From Planctomyces sp. (GTDB lineage: Bacteria > Planctomycetota > Planctomycetia > Planctomycetales > Planctomycetaceae), in assembly GCA_005778115.1 (NCBI GenBank), contig SXKJ01000405.1, positions 1 to 38,735 on the forward strand: a stretch of 38,735 nucleotides of DNA, read 5' to 3'. A program made the translations under genes and the position numbers. The stretch's first letter is position 1; the number at the start of each line of letters is the position of its first letter. The notes under the pieces are model-generated. The model was not told the DNA's origin and did not search any database. It saw only the letters and a program-made list of their open reading frames with translations. Below are positions 7,864 to 15,269 of this stretch, piece after piece.

Positions 7864-8676
7864 ATGGCGTGGCGAGTGGGATTTATCGGCGCGGGTCAGA
7901 TGGCGACGGCGTTGGCTCGTGGGTTGATCGCGGCGGGGTTCACCTCGTCCGATCTGATTGTGGCCAGTGATGTGGTCCCGGCGGCGCGTGAGCACTTTGT
8001 GCAACAAACGAAAGCCAGCACTGCCGGATCGAATGCGGAGGTTGTGGCTGCCTCGCAGATCGTGGTGTTGGCGGTCAAGCCGCAACAGATGAGCAGTGTG
8101 TTGGCGGAGTTGAAGGGGAAGGTCACCTCGCAGCATCTGGTGATTTCGATCGCGGCAGGAATTCTGTTGAAGACGCTGGTTGCTGGCTTGGGAGAACAGG
8201 CCCGATTGGTGCGCGTGATGCCGAACACGCCCTGCCTGGTGGGAGCCTTGGCCAGTGGCTTCGCGATTGGTGGCGCGGCGACGAAGGATGATGCGGTGCT
8301 CGTCGAGCAATTGTTGTCGGCGGTGGGAGTGGCGGTTTCGGTCGATGAAAAGTTGCTGGATGCGGTGACGGGGTTATCGGGGAGCGGACCGGCTTACGTG
8401 TATCAAATCATTGAAGCGTTGAGCGACGGCGGAGTGCGTGTCGGGTTGCCGCGCGCGGTGGCGACGAAGCTGGCGGCACAAACGTTGTTCGGCGCGGCGA
8501 AGATGGTGCTCGAAACGGGACAGCATCCGGGAGTTCTCAAGGATGCTGTGACCTCGCCCGGCGGGACCACGATTGCCGGCCTGCACGCGCTCGAACGGGG
8601 CGGACTGCGTGCGGCGTTGATGAACGCAGTCGAAGCGGCAACGATTCGATCGAAGGAATTGGGGCAGTCGTCGTAA
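7864..8676 (+). CDS. proC: Pyrroline-5-carboxylate reductase
   Basis: The 270-aa protein has the normal ProC length. The N-terminal Rossmann motif is GFIGAGQMATALARGL (GxGxMA for NADPH). VMPNTPCLVG is in the middle, and the C-terminal signature contains LSGSGPAYVYQIIEAL followed by SPGGTTIAGLHALE, which are diagnostic. It catalyses the last step of proline synthesis, reducing 1-pyrroline-5-carboxylate to L-proline with NAD(P)H in the cytoplasm, as a decamer in known relatives. It follows the RraA-like gene and precedes a nested palindrome. Confidence 0.97.
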   Translation: MAWRVGFIGAGQMATALARGLIAAGFTSSDLIVASDVVPAAREHFVQQTKASTAGSNAEVVAASQIVVLAVKPQQMSSVLAELKGKVTSQHLVISIAAGILLKTLVAGLGEQARLVRVMPNTPCLVGALASGFAIGGAATKDDAVLVEQLLSAVGVAVSVDEKLLDAVTGLSGSGPAYVYQIIEALSDGGVRVGLPRAVATKLAAQTLFGAAKMVLETGQHPGVLKDAVTSPGGTTIAGLHALERGGLRAALMNAVEAATIRSKELGQSS

Positions 8677-8678
8677 TA

Positions 8679-8856
8679 GGGGTCGCAGAAATCAGCCGCG
8701 CGGCGCTAGTGTCCTGAGTTGTTAATTCGTTGACAAACTTTGCCCGCGATTTGTCGGGATTTCGATGCGTTTTCAATGCAACGAACTTACAACTCAGGAC
8801 ACTAGCCCCGGTTATACGGCATGAACCGGGGCTAGCGCCGCGCGGCTAATTTTCGG
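8679..8856. repeat. Palindromic repeat family F copy 1, split by an insertion
   Basis: Removing bases 8709-8804 restores one palindrome. The left arm AAATCAGCCGCGCGGCGCTA continues into GCCCCGGTT, and the right arm (8824-8853) reads AACCGGGGCTAGCGCC followed by GCGCGGCTAATTTT. Relatives are at 34857-34925 (AGGGCGCGAG in place of GCGGCGCTAG) and a deleted remnant at 26178. The ends outside the arms (GGGTCGCAGA and TTTTCGGA) are shared with the remnant, so the repeat unit is wider than the stem. It sits between proC and the kinase gene. Confidence 0.85.
8709..8802. mobile_element. 94-bp MITE-like element with TA target duplication
   Basis: The terminal inverted repeats start GTGTCCTGAGTTGT and end ACAACTCAGGACAC, extending to about 24 bp with a few mismatches (TTCGTTG inside). 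A TA dinucleotide flanks each side (8707-8708 and 8803-8804). Excising the element plus one TA rebuilds the outer palindrome precisely. TA duplication is the mark of IS630/Tc1-mariner-type transposition. The element has no coding capacity, so it would have been moved by a transposase encoded elsewhere. Confidence 0.82.
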
Positions 8857-8877
8857 AGTGCGGATAAGGTGGCTCGG

Positions 8878-10503
8878 ATGACGGAACGCTCCGCAGAAAA
8901 TACGCCTTCTGATGCTGACATTGGCGGGACGTCCTCGTCGCCGATGCACGCGGTCTCACAGAGTCAGATGATCGGCAGCGCACCGGTCAGCGGGTTTCTG
9001 CGTGTCGCGGACTTGCAGGACAAGATGCTTGGCGAATTCCGGCTGCTGCGACGTGTCGGCGGTGGCGGGATGGCGGAGGTCTGGCTGGCGGAGCAGACGT
9101 CGCTCAAGCGGCAAGTCGCCGTGAAAGTCATGAAGCCGGCGGTCCAAGCGGATGAAACCTGTCGCAAGCGATTCGAGCAAGAAGCGTTCGCAACGGCCGG
9201 GCTGAATCATCCGGGGATCGCTCAGGTTTACGCGATCGGCGAAGTGGATGGCGTGCGGTACATCGCTCAGGAGTACGTCGCCGGTATGAACATGCGGGAC
9301 TACATCCTTAAGAAAGGTCCGCCGCCGGTCCACATCGCGGTGCATCTGATGAAGCAAGTCGCCGCCGCGCTGCAAGCGGCGGCCGAGAAGGGGATCGTGC
9401 ATCGCGACATCAAGCCGGAGAACATCTTGTTGACTCGCAAAGGGGTCGCGAAGGTGGTCGATTTCGGGTTGGCTCAGCTCACGCAAGGGGGCGACCTGCG
9501 ACTGACTCAGGTGGGCATGACGATGGGGACGCCGCTCTACATGAGCCCGGAGCAAGTGCAGGGAATGAAGGTCGATCAACGCAGCGATCTGTATTCGCTG
9601 GGTGCGACGTTCTTTCATCTCCTGGCTGGCCGGCCGCCATTTCGTGGGGAGACGGCGATTGCGGTCGCGTATCACCAAGTTCATACGCCCCCGCCGTCAC
9701 TGACAGACTCGCGGCCTGATGTTTCGATGGCCCTCACCCGGCTGATTCAGCGACTGCTGGCGAAGCAACCCGACGACCGATTCTCATCGGCGCAGGCGTT
9801 GTTGCAAGAGTTGCGGGAGCTCGACAAGCGCGGCGATCACGAAAGCGATTTCGCGATGCCGATCGAACCGGCGGCAGAGAATACGGACCAGCCTGCTATC
9901 AGTCGCTGGACCGCGTGGATTGCTTGGTTGAATCCCGCGTCGCATCCGTGGGGAGCGTTCGTCATCTGGGGAATGTTGTTGGCCACGGCCTTTGCCGCCG
10001 TCGGCCGGTGGTCGGTGCGGGGATCGTCCACGATGGCGAACCTGCCGGGAGGAAAGCTGGCTTACGTCGCACGTCTGCCGACCATCGCGCAGCAATTGGA
10101 GTTGGCTCGCAAGGTTGGCACCGATGACGCCTGGTGGGCGGTGTTGTTGTACTTCGAGGGGCCTGATCCAGAGCTCCATTTCGCGCGGCAGGAGTTGATC
10201 CCGCGACTCTTTCAGCAGCAACGATTGGCTGAGGCGGAACGGCTGTGTGATGACATTCTGAAGGCCACCAACGCTCCGGAGTCTGCCGTCGTCACCGCAT
10301 GGGCGGGCCTGGCGTTTCATCGGACACTGCAAGGCCGCATCGCCGATGCGGAACTGATCGAGTCACAACACCTGCGAGCTCACGGGTACGAGATCCAGCG
10401 GCCGTTGGGAGCGTGGCTGGATGAGTCGCTGCGCCGCCGACGAAGTTTGCCACCCCCTTCACGCGGTTCGGATGCGCTCGAACGAAACCGGAGTCGCTTG
10501 TGA
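8878..10503 (+). CDS. Transmembrane Ser/Thr protein kinase (PknB-like)
   Basis: The 541-aa protein has a Hanks-type kinase domain at about residues 45-315. The glycine loop is VGGGGMAEVWLAE, the ATP lysine is in VAVKVMKP, the catalytic loop is HRDIKPEN (about 175-182), DFGLAQ binds Mg, and GTPLYMSPEQ is the P+1 region. All catalytic residues are present. One transmembrane helix follows at about 356-378 (WGAFVIWGMLLATAFAAVGRW). The last 160 residues, presumably outside the membrane, look helical and TPR-like. I prefer ATG 8878 to GTG 8869 because AAGGTGG lies 6-9 bp upstream. The next gene encodes an FHA phosphatase, an apt phospho-readout partner. The 220 bp between them show nothing clear. 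Confidence 0.94.
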   Translation: MTERSAENTPSDADIGGTSSSPMHAVSQSQMIGSAPVSGFLRVADLQDKMLGEFRLLRRVGGGGMAEVWLAEQTSLKRQVAVKVMKPAVQADETCRKRFEQEAFATAGLNHPGIAQVYAIGEVDGVRYIAQEYVAGMNMRDYILKKGPPPVHIAVHLMKQVAAALQAAAEKGIVHRDIKPENILLTRKGVAKVVDFGLAQLTQGGDLRLTQVGMTMGTPLYMSPEQVQGMKVDQRSDLYSLGATFFHLLAGRPPFRGETAIAVAYHQVHTPPPSLTDSRPDVSMALTRLIQRLLAKQPDDRFSSAQALLQELRELDKRGDHESDFAMPIEPAAENTDQPAISRWTAWIAWLNPASHPWGAFVIWGMLLATAFAAVGRWSVRGSSTMANLPGGKLAYVARLPTIAQQLELARKVGTDDAWWAVLLYFEGPDPELHFARQELIPRLFQQQRLAEAERLCDDILKATNAPESAVVTAWAGLAFHRTLQGRIADAELIESQHLRAHGYEIQRPLGAWLDESLRRRRSLPPPSRGSDALERNRSRL

Positions 10504-10723
10504 CGGAGTCGGGAGTCTCGTTCATTCCGCACCACACGAATCAAACAATTGACGAGCTCGGCGGCGGCATGAAAAAGACTTCCGACCCCTTCGCGATCTC
10601 TCATAAGCAGCTTGAGTGACTTCTTCGAACACGACTAGAATCCGCCCCCGTCCCAAATTCCGCCGAAAGCGATTCGGTCCATCGGCGTCGCCAGTCACCG
10701 CTCATCGAGGAGCCGTTTACATC

Positions 10724-12493
10724 GTGGTAGTCTTGGAAGTGCTCAAAGGAATGACGCCTGGGCAAGTGATTGAGGTGCAGGCCGACCGTACGGTTTTCGG
10801 GCGGCATCCGCATTGTCAAGTGGTGCTCGATAACGCCGCGGTCAGCCGTTATCACGCGCAGATTGTGGATGTTCACGGCGATTACTTCATCGAAGATTTG
10901 CGCAGCCGCAACGGCACTCACGTGAACGAGGAACTGGTCGAGGGACGTCGCCAGCTTCAGGACAAGGATCTCATCCGTGTTTGCGATTTCGCGTTTCGCT
11001 TCCTGTATGCGGCTCCCGGCGCCAGCAAACTGCTGAAGCCGGGTCAGGTGATCGGCGACGATGGTTTGGCCGTTGGTCCCAGTTCCATTCTCGACAGCGC
11101 GCATCGCAAAACGATGAACGTGAATGACGATGAAGGGGAGGGAGACTCCCGTGCCATCACAGTAGAAGACGACGATGATCGCTCTTCGATCATCAGCACG
11201 CTCGATGTAGGCAGTTCCTCGTCCGACTTGCGGCTGAGCGTCAAACCGGAAACAAAACTCAAAGCGATCCTGGAGATCAGCAAATCGCTCTCGCGCGCGG
11301 CCAACCTCGAACAAGTGTTGGACAAGACGCTGGATGGCCTGTTCCGCATCTTCTCGCAGGCGGACGAAGGCTTCATCATGCTCCGCGACCAAGAGAAGAA
11401 TAAGCTGATCGTCAAAGCCACCAAGACGCGCCGTAAGGCCGAAGGGGACGACCAGGTCCACATCAGCATGACGATCGTTCGCAAGGCGCTCGACACCAGC
11501 GAGGGCATCCTGAGCGCGAACGCGCTGGAAGACAGCCGCTTCAAAGCCAGCGAGAGCCTGTCGTCGTTGCGGATTCGCTCGATGATTTGCGCGCCTATGC
11601 TCTCCAAGGAACTGGGAACGCTGGGAGTCATTCAGATCACGACGAATGATGTCGGCATGCAACTCCGGCACGAAGACTTGGATTTACTGATCAGCGTCGC
11701 GATGCAAGTCGGCCTGGCGGTTGAGAACGCTTATCTCTACCGCCAGACATTGCTGCAGCGCGATCTGGAACGGGATCTGGAATTCGCCACGCAGGTGCAG
11801 CTCGGCTTTCTGCCGAAGTCGCGGCCTAAGCTGCCGGGCTATTCATTTTCGGATTACTATGAACCGGCGCAGCGCGTCGGCGGCGATTACTTCGACTACA
11901 TCCAGTTGCCGGATGGCCGCATGGCGGTGGCTCTGGCGGATGTGGCGGGAAAGGGCGTGCCCGCGGCTCTGTTGATGGCGCGGTTGTACTCGTCGGTGCG
12001 ATATCACCTGCTGAGTCACTCGGAGGTGAACTTGGCGATGGCGGGATTGAACGCGGAGGTTTCGGTCAGCGGTTTGGGGCATCGCTTCATTACCTGCGTG
12101 CTGATGGTCATTGATCCCGCGAGGAACCAACTGACGGTCGTCAATGCCGGACACTTGCCGCCACTGCGCCGCAATACCGCCGGAGTCGTCAAAGCGATCG
12201 GGGCCTCCGAGTCCGGCTTACCGCTCGGTATTCTGCCAAGCCAGACCTTCCAGCAAACCGTGTTCGAGCTGGCTCCGGGGGAATCCTGGCTGGTCTTCAC
12301 GGACGGTGTGACCGAGGCGATGCGGATGCCTCAAGAAATCTACGGCAACAAGCGTCTGATGAAATTCCTGGAGACCGGTCCGACCAAGATCGACGAGATC
12401 ATCAAAGCGGTCGTTGACGACGTCGAAAAGTACGTCGAGGGCCACCCCCAGAGCGACGATATCTGCTTGGTCGGATTCCAGAGGTTGCCGTGA
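10724..12493 (+). CDS. FHA-GAF-PP2C (RsbU/SpoIIE-type) protein phosphatase
   Basis: The order is FHA (about residues 1-100, with FGRHPHCQVVLDNAAVSRYHAQI and RNGTHVNE, the phosphothreonine-binding signatures), an acidic linker, GAF (about 180-345), and a PP2C-type serine phosphatase (about 365-585). The phosphatase keeps its metal aspartates in GGDYFDY, DVAGKG and the terminal SDDICLV. The FHA domain should bind phospho-Thr peptides, perhaps on the upstream kinase, and the PP2C domain would dephosphorylate a partner such as an anti-anti-sigma-like protein. The track begins at GTG 10616, but the extra 36 residues are Arg/Pro/Ser-rich and precede the FHA fold; GTG 10724, with GAGGAG 11 bp upstream, is more likely. 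It overlaps the DinG gene by 4 bp. Confidence 0.9.
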   Translation: MVVLEVLKGMTPGQVIEVQADRTVFGRHPHCQVVLDNAAVSRYHAQIVDVHGDYFIEDLRSRNGTHVNEELVEGRRQLQDKDLIRVCDFAFRFLYAAPGASKLLKPGQVIGDDGLAVGPSSILDSAHRKTMNVNDDEGEGDSRAITVEDDDDRSSIISTLDVGSSSSDLRLSVKPETKLKAILEISKSLSRAANLEQVLDKTLDGLFRIFSQADEGFIMLRDQEKNKLIVKATKTRRKAEGDDQVHISMTIVRKALDTSEGILSANALEDSRFKASESLSSLRIRSMICAPMLSKELGTLGVIQITTNDVGMQLRHEDLDLLISVAMQVGLAVENAYLYRQTLLQRDLERDLEFATQVQLGFLPKSRPKLPGYSFSDYYEPAQRVGGDYFDYIQLPDGRMAVALADVAGKGVPAALLMARLYSSVRYHLLSHSEVNLAMAGLNAEVSVSGLGHRFITCVLMVIDPARNQLTVVNAGHLPPLRRNTAGVVKAIGASESGLPLGILPSQTFQQTVFELAPGESWLVFTDGVTEAMRMPQEIYGNKRLMKFLETGPTKIDEIIKAVVDDVEKYVEGHPQSDDICLVGFQRLP

Positions 12494-14571
12494 ACCTCGA
12501 TGTCCGCTCGATTCTTGGCGACGGCGGCCATATCGCGCAACGGCTGCCGACCTACGAATCTCGGCCGCAGCAGTTGGAGATGGCTCAGGCGGTTGAACGC
12601 GCGATCCGCACGCAGTCGCACTTGATCGTCGAAGCCGGAACCGGCGTCGGGAAAAGTTTTGCGTATCTTGTGCCGGCGATCGTGGCCATCGCTGAGGCTC
12701 AGGCCCGCGATGATGCGGAAGCCGACGCCGCGCGACAAGCGGCAGATGACGATGACGACAATTGGGAACCGGACGCGGTCCCGTTCGGCGCAGCCGCCGC
12801 GAAGAAGAAGCGTCGCCGAGTCGTCATCTCGACGCACACAATCGCGCTGCAAGAGCAGATCTTCACGCGCGACATCCCGTTCCTCAAAGCAATCCTGCCG
12901 ATCGAGTTCTCGACCGTGATGGTTAAAGGTCGCTCGAATTACATCAGCCTGCGGCGAATGAAGCTGGCGCTGGAACGGGGCCCTGTTCTGTTCGGCGATC
13001 CACAAGAGGCCGAGCAACTCGGCCAGCTCGCCGAATGGGCTCCCAAGACGACCGAGGGGAGCTTGCAAGACTTGTCGTTCAAACCGCTCGGCCCTGTGTG
13101 GGACGAAGTCGTCAGCGACGGCGACAACTGCCTTGGCAAGAAGTGCCCGACGTTTGAGGACTGTCACTATTTCCGTGCACGCCGCCGAGTCTGGAATGCC
13201 GATGTGCTGGTGGTGAATCACGCACTGTTCTTCTCGGACCTGGCGGTGCGGCGTGAGGGTGGCAGCATCCTGCCTGATTACGATATCGCGGTGCTCGATG
13301 AAGCGCACACCGTCGAGTCGGTCGCGGGGGACCACATCGGGATGACAGTGACCAGCGGGCAGATCGGTTATCAGCTCAACAAACTGTGGAACGACAAGCA
13401 AATGAAAGGGCTGCTCGCGCCGCGAGCGTTGCTGAAATCGCAAATGGCCGTGCATGAACTGCGGCATACGAGCAACGAATTCTTTACCGAGCTGGAATAC
13501 TTCCAATCGCAGTTCAGCGGCAGCAACGGTCGGCTCCGCACTCCGCCACAGATCGTCAACAATGTCTCGCCCAAAGTTTTCGACTTGGCAAAGCAGCTCA
13601 AGGACTATTCGGCCAGCCTCAACAAAGAAGCGGACAAGCTCGAATTCACCGCCGCATCCACACGCTGTACGCAACTCGGCATTAGTCTGCAAAGCTGGGT
13701 GAGGCAAGAAGTCGAGGGCTCCGTCTATTGGGCCGAGCGCAGCGGCAATGAACGTTCCGGTGGACGGTTCAAGAACACCAAGCTCGTCAGTTGCCCGATC
13801 GACGTTGGGCCGATTCTGCGCGACGAACTCTTCGCCAAAGTGCCAACTGTGATCCTCACCAGCGCGACCCTCTCGACCGGCCGCGAGAATTTTGAATACG
13901 CCAAAGCACGCATCGGCCTGACGAAGTCGCTGGAGAAGAAACTCGGCAGCCCGTTTGACTATCGCCGGCAAGCGAAGTTGATTCTGCATGGCCGCATGCC
14001 CGACCCCAATGAACAGGCCGCCGCGTTCGAGACGGAACTCTGCGAGAAGATCAAATACCACGTCACCGCCACCGCCGGCCGAGCCTTCGTGCTCTTCACC
14101 AGCTACAAGCTGCTGCAGGCCTGCGCGAACCGATTGATGCCCTGGTTCGCGTCGCAGAACTACACGCTTCTCTGCCAGGGGGCCGGCCTGCAACGCACGA
14201 TGCTGCTCGACCGCTTTCGCGCCGATCCACGCGCTGTGCTCTTCGGTGCCGACAGCTTCTGGCAGGGAGTCGATGTCCCCGGCGACGCTTTGCAAAACGT
14301 GATCATCACCAAGCTACCGTTCGCCGTCCCCGACCAACCTCTGCAAGAGGCCCGCATGGAAGCGATCGAGGCTCGCGGAGGCAAACCGTTCTTTGAATAC
14401 TCGCTGCCCGAAGCGATCATCAAGTTGAAACAAGGCTTCGGCCGCTTGATCCGCAGCAGCACGGACACCGGCCAAGTCGTGATCCTCGATCCCCGCATCC
14501 GCACCAAACGTTACGGCCAACTGTTTCTCGACAGCCTGCCAAACTGCCAAGTCATCATCGATCCTGTGTGA
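12490..14571 (+). CDS. DinG/XPD-type superfamily 2 DNA helicase
   Basis: The 693-aa protein has Walker A EAGTGVGKS near residue 50, DEAH at residues 270-273, STHTIALQEQI, VILTSATL, and the C-terminal helicase motif GADSFWQGVDVPGD followed by GFGRLIRS. Cysteines C214, C219 and C225 (C-x4-C-x5-C) match three ligands of the 4Fe-4S cluster of DinG, but the expected first ligand (KGR-x-NY-x-C) reads KGRSNYIS. Family members unwind DNA 5' to 3', including R-loops. A charged insert (ADDDDDNWEPD) lies between motifs I and Ia. The GTG start overlaps the phosphatase stop by 4 bp, and its own stop overlaps the RdgB start, so the three genes are probably cotranscribed. Confidence 0.9.
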   Translation: MNLDVRSILGDGGHIAQRLPTYESRPQQLEMAQAVERAIRTQSHLIVEAGTGVGKSFAYLVPAIVAIAEAQARDDAEADAARQAADDDDDNWEPDAVPFGAAAAKKKRRRVVISTHTIALQEQIFTRDIPFLKAILPIEFSTVMVKGRSNYISLRRMKLALERGPVLFGDPQEAEQLGQLAEWAPKTTEGSLQDLSFKPLGPVWDEVVSDGDNCLGKKCPTFEDCHYFRARRRVWNADVLVVNHALFFSDLAVRREGGSILPDYDIAVLDEAHTVESVAGDHIGMTVTSGQIGYQLNKLWNDKQMKGLLAPRALLKSQMAVHELRHTSNEFFTELEYFQSQFSGSNGRLRTPPQIVNNVSPKVFDLAKQLKDYSASLNKEADKLEFTAASTRCTQLGISLQSWVRQEVEGSVYWAERSGNERSGGRFKNTKLVSCPIDVGPILRDELFAKVPTVILTSATLSTGRENFEYAKARIGLTKSLEKKLGSPFDYRRQAKLILHGRMPDPNEQAAAFETELCEKIKYHVTATAGRAFVLFTSYKLLQACANRLMPWFASQNYTLLCQGAGLQRTMLLDRFRADPRAVLFGADSFWQGVDVPGDALQNVIITKLPFAVPDQPLQEARMEAIEARGGKPFFEYSLPEAIIKLKQGFGRLIRSSTDTGQVVILDPRIRTKRYGQLFLDSLPNCQVIIDPV

Positions 14572-15194
14572 AACCAATGATGCCCACTCGCCCTTCATTG
14601 ATCGTCGCCAGCCGCAACGCGAAGAAGCGTCGCGAAATTGAAGAACTGCTCGCACCGCACAACATCGAAGTGCTCAGTGTCACCGACTTCCTGGATGTGC
14701 CCGAAGTCATCGAAGACGGCGAAACATTCGCCGACAACGCCGCCAAGAAGGCGACGCAAACCGCTCGGCATCTCAACCGCTGGGTGCTCGGCGAGGACAG
14801 CGGGTTGATGGTCGATGCCTTGAACGGTGCGCCCGGCGTTTACTCGGCACGCTTCAGCGGTGACGGGGCGACCGATGAGAAGAACAACCTCAAACTCATG
14901 GCAGAACTCGCCGACGTCCCGGAGGAACGCCGTGGCGCGCAGTATCTCTGCCACGCGGCAATCTCTGATCCCACCGGCGCGATTCGGCTGAATGTCGAGG
15001 CGACCTGTCGAGGCCGCATCATTCGCGAACCGCGCGGTTCGAACGGATTCGGATACGACCCGTACTTTCTGATTCCGGAGTATCACCTCACGTTCGGCGA
15101 ACTCAGCTCAACAGTGAAGCAACACCTCAGCCACCGCGCCCGAGCTTTCGAGCGGCTCATCATCCCACTCGTCCGACTGCTGGCCGGGGAATGA
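14568..15194 (+). CDS. rdgB: RdgB/HAM1 non-canonical purine NTP pyrophosphatase
   Basis: The 208-aa protein has the complete Ham1 pattern: SRNAKKRREIEELL at the nucleotide pocket, ETFADNAAKKA, GEDSGLMVDALNGAPGVYSA with the catalytic acid, SNGFGYDPYF and SHRARAF near the end. It hydrolyses dITP, ITP and XTP to monophosphates, keeping deaminated purines out of DNA and RNA. The GTG at 14568 overlaps the DinG stop by 4 bp; ATG 14577 is an equally possible start. It is the last gene of a probable operon and is followed by a strong inverted repeat. Confidence 0.96.
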   Translation: MKPMMPTRPSLIVASRNAKKRREIEELLAPHNIEVLSVTDFLDVPEVIEDGETFADNAAKKATQTARHLNRWVLGEDSGLMVDALNGAPGVYSARFSGDGATDEKNNLKLMAELADVPEERRGAQYLCHAAISDPTGAIRLNVEATCRGRIIREPRGSNGFGYDPYFLIPEYHLTFGELSSTVKQHLSHRARAFERLIIPLVRLLAGE

Positions 15195-15205
15195 CCCCTG
15201 CTTCC

Positions 15206-15266
15206 ATTCCTCTGGCCCCATTCGTCTGCCAGACAACAGTTGGCAGACGAATAAGGCCAGAGGAAT
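15206..15266. terminator. Inverted repeat between convergent genes
   Basis: The arms 15206-15231 and 15241-15266 pair at 24 of 26 positions with a 9-bp loop, the tightest hairpin in the window (core GGCC..ATTCGTCTGCCA). It occupies nearly the whole 75-bp gap between the stops of rdgB and the PAS-AAA-Fis regulator. A bidirectional terminator is plausible; an AATTCTT stretch follows the right arm. Confidence 0.78.
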
Positions 15267-15269
15267 TCT

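Noticed and set aside
10601-11671. 356-codon minus-strand ORF opposite the FHA-GAF-PP2C gene
   Set aside because: No domain recognised, while the opposite strand has FHA and GAF signatures.
12340-14295. 651-codon ORF on the minus strand opposite the DinG gene
   Set aside because: The plus strand encodes an unmistakable helicase with all motifs; the antisense ORF shows no family features and reflects GC-rich codon usage.
15206-15266. Classical rho-independent terminator call for all palindromes
   Set aside because: T-tracts after the stems are absent or weak, and several palindromes lie between divergent genes; only those between convergent genes were called terminators, with reduced confidence.
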